From Deltaproteobacteria bacterium (GTDB taxonomy: Bacteria; Desulfobacterota; Binatia; UBA9968; JAJDTQ01): DNA of 34,125 nt. The position numbers and the translations under genes are program-made. Each line of letters begins with the position of its first letter. Within the stretch, counting starts at the first letter, position 1. Below the pieces are notes generated by a model that had not been told where the DNA came from, searched no databases, and was given only the letters and a program-made list of their open reading frames with translations. Positions 15,154 through 22,571 of this stretch are shown here, one piece after another. The stretch lies in assembly GCA_028818775.1 (NCBI GenBank), contig JAPPNE010000146.1, positions 1 to 34,125 on the forward strand, read 5' to 3'.

Positions 15154-15989
15154 TCGGCTGGCGGCGCTACGCGAAAGTCATCAGCGGCGGCATCATCGTG
15201 CTGCTGCTGTGCATCTGCGGGCTGGGAGCGCCCCTGCTGGCGCCCTACGACCCCCAGGAGCAGAGCCTGGAGCAGCGCCTGCGCCCGCCTTCGCTGGACC
15301 TGGCAACCAACCCGCACATCATGGGCACGGACAACCTGGGGCGCGACCTGCTGAGCCGGGTCATCTACGGCTCGCGCATCTCGCTCATGGTGGGAGCCGC
15401 CACCGTTTTCCTGGCCGGGATCCTGGGCTGCTTTCTCGGTGCCGTGGCGGGCTACTTCGGGGAACTGATCGACGAAACCATCAACAAGACCACGGAGATA
15501 TTCCTGGCGTTCCCCTTCCTGCTGCTGGCCATCGCCATCATGGCGTTCCTGGGGCAAGGCCTGGTGAACCTCATCATCGCGCTGGTGCTGAGCCGCTGGG
15601 TGCAGTACTGCCGGGTGGTCCGGGGCGAGGTGCTGTCGCTCAAGGAACGCGAGTTCGTGCAGGCGGCGCGGGCGCTGGGCGCCAGCAATCGCTACATCAT
15701 CCTGCGCCACGTGATCCCCAACACGCTGCCCAGCGTCATGGTCATCGCGACGTTCGCCATGGCCGTGGTCATCATCACCGAGGCGAGTCTGAGCTTCCTG
15801 GGGCTGGGCGTGCCGCCGAGCATCCCCACCTGGGGCTCCATGCTGAGCGAAGGCCGCAGCTACATGTACCGCGCCCCCTGGCTCACCATCTTCCCGGGCA
15901 TCGCCATCTTCGTCACCGTGCTCGGCATCAACCTGCTCGGCGACGGCCTGCGCGACATCATTGATCCCAAGCTGATGCGTACCCGCTGA
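15150..15989 (+). CDS. DppC-type peptide/nickel ABC transporter permease
   Basis: A permease of 279 residues, the DppC/OppC partner. It starts with GTG at 15150, overlapping the stop of the DppB-like gene (GTGA), so translation is coupled. A first TM helix (10-31) precedes the family motif HIMGTDNLGRDLLSRVIYGS, and the EAA-type loop reads LKEREFVQAARALGASNRYI. A longer open frame running in from 14313 is only an out-of-frame continuation and is not part of this gene. The operon ends here, since recQ converges 14 bases later. Substrate unknown; the adjacent aminotransferase hints at a peptide or amino compound. Confidence 0.93.
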   Translation: MIGWRRYAKVISGGIIVLLLCICGLGAPLLAPYDPQEQSLEQRLRPPSLDLATNPHIMGTDNLGRDLLSRVIYGSRISLMVGAATVFLAGILGCFLGAVAGYFGELIDETINKTTEIFLAFPFLLLAIAIMAFLGQGLVNLIIALVLSRWVQYCRVVRGEVLSLKEREFVQAARALGASNRYIILRHVIPNTLPSVMVIATFAMAVVIITEASLSFLGLGVPPSIPTWGSMLSEGRSYMYRAPWLTIFPGIAIFVTVLGINLLGDGLRDIIDPKLMRTR

Positions 15990-16003
15990 GACGTTGAGGG
16001 GCG

Positions 16004-17833
16004 TCAGCACCCGTCCCCGATCGTGCTCTCGATGGCCGCAAGGAACGGTTCCGCGAAGGCCGCGAGCTTGGCCGCGCCGACGCCGTTCACCTCTGCGAAC
16101 TCCTCCTCGGTACGGGGCTTGCGCCGCGCCATGTCGATGAGGGTGCGGTCGGAAAACACGATGTAGGCGGGGACGCCGCGCTCCCGGGCGAGTTGGAGAC
16201 GCAGCGCCTTGAGGGCTTCCAGCAACGCCGCCTCGGACGCGCTCAGCGGGACGCCGTCGGGTTCCTTCCGGCGCCGGCCTCCGGCCTCCCGAGCGGACGC
16301 GTCCGGCCGTGGGCTCACCGTGTCCGGGCGATAGAGGAACGTCTCCTCTCCCTGCAACAGGCCGCGGCCCTTGCCGGTCATGGAGATGCCGCCGTAGCCG
16401 CCGATGTCGAGCCGGAGGAAACCCGTGGCCACCATCTGGCGGATGAGCGAGCGCCATTCGTTCTTGCCCCGGTCCGCACCCACTCCGAACGTGGACAACC
16501 GGTCGTGGCCGGCGCGTTCGATCTTCTCCGTCGCGGCGCCGCGCAGCACGTCGATCACGTGGGCGGCGCCGAAGCGCTGGCCGGTGCGATACACCGCCGA
16601 CAGGACCTTTTGCGCGTCTTCGGTGCCGTCGAGCCGGTCCACGGGGTCCACGCAGATGTCGCAGTTGCCGCAGGGCTCGATGCGCTCCCCGAAATACTCC
16701 AGCAGCGTCACCCGCCGGCAAGCGGGCGCCTCGCAATAGCCCAGCAACGCGTCAAGCCGCTTGTGCTCCCGCAGCCGTCGCTCCGGGCCCGCGTCCTCCT
16801 CCTCGATGAACTGGCGGCGCATGCGGATGTCCGCCAGGCCGTAGAGCATGTGCGCTTCCGCGGGCTCGCCGTCGCGTCCGGCGCGGCCGATCTCCTGGTA
16901 GTAGGCCTCGACGCTGCCCGGCAGGTCGGTGTGCAGGACGTAGCGCACGTCCGCCTTGTCGATGCCCATGCCAAAGGCGATGGTGGCCACCATTACCACT
17001 CCGCTGTCGGTCATGAAGGCGTTCTGGTGTGCGTCCCGGTCCTCCTTGTCCATGCCCGCGTGATACGGAAGCGCGCGCACGCCGTCCGCCGCCAGCACGG
17101 CCGCGGTCTCCTCCGTCTTGCGACGCGAAAGGCAGTAGACGATGCCGCTCTCGCCTCGATGGCGCGCCAGGAAGCTCCGGGTCTGGCGTTTCCACTCGTG
17201 CTTCAACTCCACCGCCAACCGGATGTTGGGACGGTCGAAGCCCAGCACGAACGAGTCCACGTCGCCGCCGAACAGGCGCTCGGCGATGTCCTCGCGGGTG
17301 ATGGCGTCGGCGGTGGCGGTCAGCGCGGCGATGGGGACCTCCGGGAAGAGATGCCGGAGGCGGCACAAGTCTTCGTACTCAGGGCGGAAGGACGGTCCCC
17401 ACTGCGAGATACAGTGGGCCTCGTCGACGGCGAACAATCGAACAGGCAGCCGGCCCAGGGCCTCCAGCATGCGCTCGGTCATGAGCCGCTCCGGCGCCAT
17501 GTACAGGAGCCGCGTGTCGCCCGCCACGGCCCGGCGCCATGCGGCGACGTTGGCGGGCCTGGTGTTGGCCGAGTTGATCGTGTCCGCCGCCACCCCGGCG
17601 AGGCGCAACGCCGCCACCTGGTCCTGCATGAGGGCGACCAGCGGCGAAACTACGACGGTCAGGCCGCCCAGCGCCAGCGCCGGGACCTGAAAGCACAGCG
17701 ACTTGCCCGAGCCCGTGGGCATCACGGTGAGCACGTGACGCCCCGCCAGCAGCGCCTCTATGGCGCCCTCCTGGCCGGGACGGAAGCGGTCAAAGCCGAA
17801 AGTGTCCCTGAGTATCCGTTGCGCGGCGCTCAT
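16004..17833 (-). CDS. recQ: ATP-dependent DNA helicase RecQ
   Basis: A protein of 609 residues, the same length as E. coli RecQ. Walker A is MPTGSGKS with Lys44, the DEAH box is at 137-140, and YHAGMDKEDR plus the QEIGRAGRDG motif VI follow. Four zinc-binding cysteines lie in CEAPAC and CGNCDIC (around 370-400). The winged-helix RQC region comes next, then an HRDC domain at about 525-600 that ends the protein. It unwinds DNA 3' to 5' in recombinational repair and fork restart. No Shine-Dalgarno is evident before the ATG at 17833. It is the last gene of a three-gene minus-strand run, 37 bases after the GMC oxidoreductase. Confidence 0.97.
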   Translation of the reverse strand: MSAAQRILRDTFGFDRFRPGQEGAIEALLAGRHVLTVMPTGSGKSLCFQVPALALGGLTVVVSPLVALMQDQVAALRLAGVAADTINSANTRPANVAAWRRAVAGDTRLLYMAPERLMTERMLEALGRLPVRLFAVDEAHCISQWGPSFRPEYEDLCRLRHLFPEVPIAALTATADAITREDIAERLFGGDVDSFVLGFDRPNIRLAVELKHEWKRQTRSFLARHRGESGIVYCLSRRKTEETAAVLAADGVRALPYHAGMDKEDRDAHQNAFMTDSGVVMVATIAFGMGIDKADVRYVLHTDLPGSVEAYYQEIGRAGRDGEPAEAHMLYGLADIRMRRQFIEEEDAGPERRLREHKRLDALLGYCEAPACRRVTLLEYFGERIEPCGNCDICVDPVDRLDGTEDAQKVLSAVYRTGQRFGAAHVIDVLRGAATEKIERAGHDRLSTFGVGADRGKNEWRSLIRQMVATGFLRLDIGGYGGISMTGKGRGLLQGEETFLYRPDTVSPRPDASAREAGGRRRKEPDGVPLSASEAALLEALKALRLQLARERGVPAYIVFSDRTLIDMARRKPRTEEEFAEVNGVGAAKLAAFAEPFLAAIESTIGDGC

Positions 17834-17870
17834 CGGTTGTCAAAACAGGGCCACCGCGACGACAGGCGCT

Positions 17871-19526
17871 TCAGTGAATGAGATTTCCCTTGCGCGCTTC
17901 CGTCACCATGTAGTCGCAGACGCGGAAGGCGTTGGCCTGGATGGTGAGGGTGGGGTTGAGACCGGCGCCGGTAACGAACACGCTGGCGTCGACGATGAAG
18001 AGGTTGGGCACGTCGTGGGAGCGGCACCACTTGTCCACCACCGACGACTCGGGGTCGTTGCCCATGCGGCAGGAACCCATCTGGTGGTTGTGGAGCTTGC
18101 GGGTCTCGGGCTTGGGCACGATGATGCGGGCCGCCCCCGCGGCCTCGTAGATCTCCCGTGAACGCTCGCCCAGGTAGGTGGCCAACCGCACGTCGTTCTC
18201 GTGGCTGGTGTAGGTGATGCGAGCCACCGGCAGGCCGTAGCAGTCCGTCACCTCGGGGTCCAGATCCACGGCGTTGCTCTCCACCGGAAGGCTCTCGCCG
18301 GTGCAGTGGCTGTGCAGGTAGTGCCGCCAGGTCTCGCGCATGGAGTCCTTGTGCTCCTTGCCCCAGCGCTTGCCGTGGATGGGCCTCAGCGCCAGCTCGA
18401 TGGGGTCGCCGCCGTGGGCCCGGGGGTGCATGAAGCCGCCGCGGATGAATCCCCGCCTGGCGTCGGTCTTGTAGAAGTCCTGGAGCACCCGAGTGCTGGA
18501 GGTCCCCTTGTGCCCGTCCAGCGGCTCGGGAAACGTCACCACCAGGGTCACCCCCGGGGAGTGGAACATGAGGTTCCTGCCCACCAGGCCGCTGCGGTTA
18601 CCCAGCCCCTGGGGAAACCGCGCGGACTCGGACAAGAGCAGCAGCCGCGCCGTCTCCACGCCGCCCGCGGCCATCACCACCAGGCGGGCCGGCTGGTGCT
18701 CCTCTTCGCCCTCCGCGTTGAAGTAGGTCACCCCGGAGGCCCTTCCCTCCCGGTCCACGGTGATCTCCCGCGACAGGCAGAGGGGCCGGATCTCCAGGCG
18801 CCCGGTGGCCAGCGCCTTGGGCAGCAGCGACTCCAGGGTGCTCGATTTCGCCCCCACCGGACAGCCGTAGGACGAGCACATCCCCTTGCCGATGCAGCCC
18901 GGACGGCCGTCATAATCGCCGGTGAGGATGGCCAGCGGAGTGGGAAAGGGGTGCAGGCCGAGCTCGCGGGCGCCCTTCTCCAGGGCGGCTCCGGGGCTGT
19001 TGCGCGCCGCCGGCCCCACCGGGTAGTCGCGGTTGCGCGGCGGGTCGAAGGGATTGGACCAGCCCTTGCCCGACACGCCGACGGTCCATTCCGCCTTCTC
19101 GTAGAAGGGCTCCATGTCGTCGTAGGAGATGGGCCAGTCCTCGATGGTGGTGCCCGCCACCGGGCCGTCCTCGGATTTCACGCGGAAGTCCGACTCGTGG
19201 AAGCGCCAGGATAGCCCGCTGTAGTGGATGGTGCCGCCGCCCACGCACATGGCGTTGGAGAAGGTCTGGGTCTTGGTGGAGAGGACCTCGGAGGGGCTGT
19301 CGGCGTTGGGCCGCCAGGTGCGCGGCTCCAGCTCCACCGTAGGCCAGAAGAAGTTGCGCCGCTTGTACATGAGCTCGTCGCCCAAGGCGAAATCCTCGCG
19401 CTTGTACCAGGGGCCGCGCTCCAGCACGCATACGGTCATGCCCGCCTCGGTCAGTTCCTTGGCCGCCACCAGTCCCGAGGCTCCGCCTCCCACGATGCAG
19501 ACGTCCACCGTCTCGTGCTGTGCCAT
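17871..19526 (-). CDS. GMC-family FAD-dependent oxidoreductase (gluconate-dehydrogenase large-subunit type)
   Basis: A flavoprotein of 551 residues. The FAD-binding GGGASG (13-18) and VLERGPW stretch start it, an AMCVGGGTIHYSG segment marks the GMC fold, and the C-terminal end holds the active-site histidine region HNHQMGSCRMG and the SVFVTGAGLNPTLTIQANAF end motif. Such proteins oxidise alcohols, sugars or sugar acids. The close homologues are large subunits of membrane-bound gluconate/2-keto-gluconate dehydrogenases that pass electrons to a cytochrome c subunit. No signal peptide is visible. GGAGGAAACAG precedes the ATG. The gene 67 bases upstream encodes the matching subunit 3. Confidence 0.93.
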   Translation of the reverse strand: MAQHETVDVCIVGGGASGLVAAKELTEAGMTVCVLERGPWYKREDFALGDELMYKRRNFFWPTVELEPRTWRPNADSPSEVLSTKTQTFSNAMCVGGGTIHYSGLSWRFHESDFRVKSEDGPVAGTTIEDWPISYDDMEPFYEKAEWTVGVSGKGWSNPFDPPRNRDYPVGPAARNSPGAALEKGARELGLHPFPTPLAILTGDYDGRPGCIGKGMCSSYGCPVGAKSSTLESLLPKALATGRLEIRPLCLSREITVDREGRASGVTYFNAEGEEEHQPARLVVMAAGGVETARLLLLSESARFPQGLGNRSGLVGRNLMFHSPGVTLVVTFPEPLDGHKGTSSTRVLQDFYKTDARRGFIRGGFMHPRAHGGDPIELALRPIHGKRWGKEHKDSMRETWRHYLHSHCTGESLPVESNAVDLDPEVTDCYGLPVARITYTSHENDVRLATYLGERSREIYEAAGAARIIVPKPETRKLHNHQMGSCRMGNDPESSVVDKWCRSHDVPNLFIVDASVFVTGAGLNPTLTIQANAFRVCDYMVTEARKGNLIH

Positions 19527-19593
19527 CTGTTTCCTCCGCTTGAATGCCCCTGGCCCCGAATCTTCGTCACCGCTCCGTCACAGGGGCCGCATG

Positions 19594-20208
19594 TCAGGAC
19601 GAGCGATCCTTCTTCTCCTGAGCGAACTCGTCCGGCTCGTTGGCGTCGTACCAGCCGTAGGGTTTCTCGTTGCCGTGCGGGAAGCTCGGACCGGGATAGT
19701 CCAGAACCTGCCAGCCGACCCGGTCCTTGTTGCCGCCGTGCCGCGGGTGGCCGTAGAAGCCCTCCATGGTGTGGGTCAGCAGCAGCGTGAAGAACGGGTC
19801 CTTGCGCTCGTCCAGCACTGTCAGGACCTGGTCCTGCCCTTCGTCGTCCAGGCTGCGGAAGTCCTTGCCCGACGCCAACTCCGCAGCCACGCGGTCCAGC
19901 TCCAGCACCCCGTCGCGATAGGCCCGGAGGTGCCGGCTGCCCGTGCCGTGGAGCTTGAACAACGTCGCCTGCTGCTCCTCGGTGCGCCCGCCCATGCCCC
20001 CGAGGATGAAGTTGGCGTACTCCTTCTTCTCCCGCGGACTGATGTCCGTGTCCACCTCGTCCGCGGCCAGCAAACCCTCGATGTAGTCGATGACCCCGGC
20101 CTCGCGCGCGCCGGCGCCGTCGTCCGACGGGACGATGCGCGCGGCCGCCGCCTCGATGGTGGCACGCTCGTGGTCCGAAAGCACCGTATCTGAACCCGTT
20201 CCGCTCAT
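19594..20208 (-). CDS. Gluconate 2-dehydrogenase subunit 3 family protein
   Basis: A protein of 204 residues in the gluconate dehydrogenase subunit 3 family: LSDHERATIEAAAARIVPSD near the N-terminus, then a helical body ending with FFTLLLTHTMEGFYGHPRHGG and WQVLDYPGPSFP. Subunit 3 acts as small partner and export escort of the GMC subunit. Here the N-terminus (MSGTGSDTVLSD) carries no twin-arginine signal, unlike the usual periplasmic subunits. The start at 20208 agrees with the conserved region; the frame extends 17 codons further with no support. It forms a pair with the GMC gene; the cytochrome c subunit is missing from the window. Confidence 0.88.
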   Translation of the reverse strand: MSGTGSDTVLSDHERATIEAAAARIVPSDDGAGAREAGVIDYIEGLLAADEVDTDISPREKKEYANFILGGMGGRTEEQQATLFKLHGTGSRHLRAYRDGVLELDRVAAELASGKDFRSLDDEGQDQVLTVLDERKDPFFTLLLTHTMEGFYGHPRHGGNKDRVGWQVLDYPGPSFPHGNEKPYGWYDANEPDEFAQEKKDRSS

Positions 20209-20337
20209 GCTGAACCTGCTTCCGTGTTGGACTCGCCCCGCGGGCGGTTCCCCGGCCATTGGGATGCGTCAGCATACAACAGAGGAAGGCCGGTGAGAAG
20301 TTGCGTGGGCGACATCCCAACGTCCCGCCGGAACCCA

Positions 20338-20366
20338 TTGACATTGATTGCGACATCAGTTGATGT
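20338..20366 (+). promoter_or_regulatory. vapBC promoter with overlapping palindromic operator
   Basis: TTGACA (20338-20343), a 17-base spacer, then TGATGT (20361-20366). The palindrome ACATCA-GT-TGATGT (20353-20366) covers the -10 hexamer, exactly where an autorepressing VapB dimer would bind. It is an AT-rich island in a GC-rich context, 41 bases before the antitoxin ATG. Confidence 0.55.
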
Positions 20367-20406
20367 TAGCTTTGAGCCTTGGTTCAGTTTGCTTGGGAGC
20401 ATCGAT

Positions 20407-20619
20407 ATGAGAACGACCCTGAACATAGACGACGAACTGCTGGCGCGGGCACGTGAGCTTACCAACATCACCACCAAACCAGCGCTGATCCGGGAAGCCC
20501 TTCGAGCCCTCGTGGAGCGGGAAAGCGCGCGACGGCTCGCCAAACTCGGCGGCAGTCAGCCTGACTTGCAACCGGTTCCACGGCGGCGCCCCGCCGACGA
20601 CGCTCCGTCCAGCCCATGA
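20407..20619 (+). CDS. vapB: VapB-type antitoxin
   Basis: A protein of 70 residues starting MRTTLNIDDELLARARELT, the ribbon-helix-helix VapB signature that binds operator DNA. ALIREALRALVERESARRLA forms the following helices, and a proline/arginine-rich tail (PVPRRRPAD) is the probable toxin-wrapping end. It neutralises VapC and represses the operon. GGGAGC lies about 7 bases before the ATG. Its stop overlaps the toxin start by four bases (ATGA), the standard toxin-antitoxin coupling. Confidence 0.88.
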   Translation: MRTTLNIDDELLARARELTNITTKPALIREALRALVERESARRLAKLGGSQPDLQPVPRRRPADDAPSSP

Positions 20620-20978
20620 TCCTGATCGATACCTCGGTATGGATCGAGCACCTGCGCACCGGAGACCGGGAATTGACGCACCTGCTGGAAACCGATCAAG
20701 CGCTTGTCCATCCTTTTGTCATCGGCGAGTTGGCGTGCGGCAATCTTGCCCGACGCCAAGAGATCCTGGCGATGTTGCAGGACCTGCCCACCCTCCCCGC
20801 CGCGGAAGATTCCGAAGTGCTTTATTTCATTGGACGAAACCAGTTGATGGGACGGGGCATCGGGTACATTGACATGCATCTGCTGGCAGCCGCGGCCCTG
20901 GCTCCCCCAGCGCGACTGTGGACACGAGACAAACGTCTGGGAGCCGCAGCCGACAGGCTTGGCCTGGCTCACCGATGA
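20616..20978 (+). CDS. vapC: VapC-type PIN-domain ribonuclease toxin
   Basis: A PIN-domain protein of 120 residues. Acidic metal-binding residues are visible: Asp5 in LIDTSVWIEH, Glu39 in VIGELACGN, an Asp in GYIDMHLLAAA and the last Asp in WTRDKRLGAAA. Members cleave tRNA or rRNA when freed from VapB. It is complete and in frame, so the module appears functional. It converges with the AbiEii gene, 59 bases from stop to stop. Confidence 0.92.
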   Translation: MILIDTSVWIEHLRTGDRELTHLLETDQALVHPFVIGELACGNLARRQEILAMLQDLPTLPAAEDSEVLYFIGRNQLMGRGIGYIDMHLLAAAALAPPARLWTRDKRLGAAADRLGLAHR

Positions 20979-21037
20979 ACTACGGCATCCCGACGACAAG
21001 GGCTTCTTCCATCTTGACGAGAACGAGCGCTTTGACG

Positions 21038-21847
21038 TTACCGCTGTTGGGCCAATAGTCGCGCCGCGTTCTCCCGCGTGACCCAAGCGACGTCCTCGGC
21101 ACGTTCCAGAAACGGCCGGACATCCGCCGCCACCCGATCCCACGCCAAGGCGTCGAGCCGGCCAAGGATCGTGGTCCGCCAGTTGTCGGCATGTAGGGTA
21201 TCGCCCTCCCAGCCGGTCTGCCGCAAGGCCGTGTTGAGCAACGTCAGGTTCGGCGCGGGCCAGCCCGGATCGCCGAGGTACCAGATCAGGTCGTACAGGT
21301 CCCGTCCCTTGGTGTAGGGACGCTGCAGGAGGGCGTGCAGCTTGCCGGCGAGAAGCGACGCGCGGTCGTGATGCTGAAGGCGCAGGGTTACGTGGCGGCG
21401 CACCAAGCGGGTCTCCAGAACGGCGCCCGCCGGTGGCCGGGTATCGATCTCGATCCTGATGGCGAGGCTCTCCTCGCGACGGGGGGAGAGGCCCGCTTCG
21501 TACGATAAGCCCGGGAAACGCACGAACGCGCTGTGAACCGGATTCCGGTCCCGCACCGCGAGGCCGACGGCATATCCCTCGCGGGAGAGTTGCGCACGAA
21601 TGGCCGCCAGCCACCCGCGCAGATCGTAGACGGCGGGATCGCCTTCCAACGTCAGGTCGAGGTCTTCCGAGTACCGCGGCAGGTTGAAGAGGAAGCGCAG
21701 GCAGGTGCCGCCCTGAAACGCCAGCGGCACCATCGCCCTCTCGCGTTGGAGTATCCCCAGAATGCGTGCCTGGAGGTATTCCCGAGCGATGTTGCGGCCC
21801 TGCCGCGGATCGGCCGCTCGCACCAAATCGATCAAGTGAACCTTCAC
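21038..21847 (-). CDS. AbiEii/AbiGii-type nucleotidyltransferase toxin
   Basis: A protein of 269 residues starting with GTG at 21847, which overlaps the stop of the upstream antitoxin (GTGA). The nucleotidyltransferase core is GGTCLRFLF (46-54) followed by RYSEDLDLTL (58-67). The signature KLHALLQRPYTKGRDLYDLI lies in the later half and is diagnostic of AbiEii proteins. AbiEii transfers nucleotides to tRNA acceptor ends and causes abortive phage defence as the toxin of a type IV module. The upstream AbiEi-type gene is its cognate antitoxin. The reading frame continues far upstream of the GTG across the antitoxin gene, but that part is a shadow. Confidence 0.92.
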   Translation of the reverse strand: MKVHLIDLVRAADPRQGRNIAREYLQARILGILQRERAMVPLAFQGGTCLRFLFNLPRYSEDLDLTLEGDPAVYDLRGWLAAIRAQLSREGYAVGLAVRDRNPVHSAFVRFPGLSYEAGLSPRREESLAIRIEIDTRPPAGAVLETRLVRRHVTLRLQHHDRASLLAGKLHALLQRPYTKGRDLYDLIWYLGDPGWPAPNLTLLNTALRQTGWEGDTLHADNWRTTILGRLDALAWDRVAADVRPFLERAEDVAWVTRENAARLLAQQR

Positions 21848-22482
21848 AGCGCCTCGTAGGAAAGGTTGGGATCTTCGGCCAACGCGCGCACGTGTCGCGC
21901 CGCCCGCAACAGTTTGGGCTTGCCCGCGGCCCGCGCCAGCCGATCCAGTTCGTCCAGGTCTAGAGCCTCGAAGTCCAACCGCAACTCGGCGATGCAGGCC
22001 GGTTCGTCGCCGCCGGGGCACAAGTGGACGACATCGAGCAGGGCCTTCTCGGGCAGTGCCACGAACGCCGTCTGTCCAGGGTCCAGGTCGATCTGCCGGT
22101 AACCGTAGAGCAGATCGTTCTTGACGTAGCGGAACGAGAAGCGGCCCAGCGGAGTCTGGCGCAGGTGCGGCCTCGCGACCGCCACGCTGGTGACCTCCGG
22201 AACGTATTCGGGAATGCAATGCCAGTGCTCCAGTGCCGATAGTCCACTCACGTAGGACCCCGGCACGAGGCGGTTGGCGATCAGGAACGGATGGGGCATG
22301 CGCTTGCGGTAGGGCGGAGCCAGCGCGTACAGTTCGCGACGAAGTTGATGGATTCGCCCAGCCCGGGTCCACCGGGCGAGTTGATGTCGAATCCTCACGG
22401 GGTCGGCGCGCCCGCAAAGCAGCAGCCCGGTCTCGAACACCGGTTCGTCGCCGATCATCTCAAGCAACTCGGAAAATCGCAT
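21844..22482 (-). CDS. AbiEi-type antitoxin / transcriptional repressor
   Basis: A protein of 212 residues. An N-terminal winged-helix-like region (to about 60: LLEMIGDEPVFETGLLL, QLARWTRAGRIHQLRRELYA) binds DNA. The C-terminal domain has YVSGLSALEHWHCIPEYVP and the ALPEKALLDVVHL motif typical of AbiEi/type IV antitoxins. It represses its own operon and counteracts AbiEii. The ATG at 22482 is the first codon after a good promoter only 6 bases upstream, so its mRNA may be leaderless. The overlap with AbiEii makes a two-gene operon. Confidence 0.9.
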   Translation of the reverse strand: MRFSELLEMIGDEPVFETGLLLCGRADPVRIRHQLARWTRAGRIHQLRRELYALAPPYRKRMPHPFLIANRLVPGSYVSGLSALEHWHCIPEYVPEVTSVAVARPHLRQTPLGRFSFRYVKNDLLYGYRQIDLDPGQTAFVALPEKALLDVVHLCPGGDEPACIAELRLDFEALDLDELDRLARAAGKPKLLRAARHVRALAEDPNLSYEAL

Positions 22483-22488
22483 CGATTC

Positions 22489-22517
22489 AAACTACCATTT
22501 TCGTCAAGTTACAGCAA
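22489..22517 (-). promoter_or_regulatory. Promoter of the AbiE operon
   Basis: On the minus strand TTGCTG (22512-22517), a 17-base spacer and TAGTTT (22489-22494). The start codon at 22482 begins six bases later, so transcription would begin at or next to the ATG. The region is AT-rich against a GC-rich background. CCCAGG (22527-22532) and CCTGGG (22551-22556) form a loose inverted repeat just upstream, of unknown meaning. Confidence 0.5.
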
Positions 22518-22571
22518 TAATTTTACCCCAGGACTGACGACAGGAATGGCCCTGGGCCATCAGCAACAGTC

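Noticed and set aside
14313-15989. A single 558-codon frame suggesting a fused permease
   Set aside because: Its first half is out of frame with the DppB-like gene and reads as nonsense; the DppC-like gene starts with GTG at 15150.
20979-21037. A terminator between vapC and the AbiEii gene
   Set aside because: No stem of useful length is visible in the 59 bases.
21847-22417. An N-terminal extension of the AbiEii frame across the antitoxin gene
   Set aside because: The upstream part is out-of-frame AbiEi; the GTG at 21847 overlaps the antitoxin stop as usual in type IV modules.
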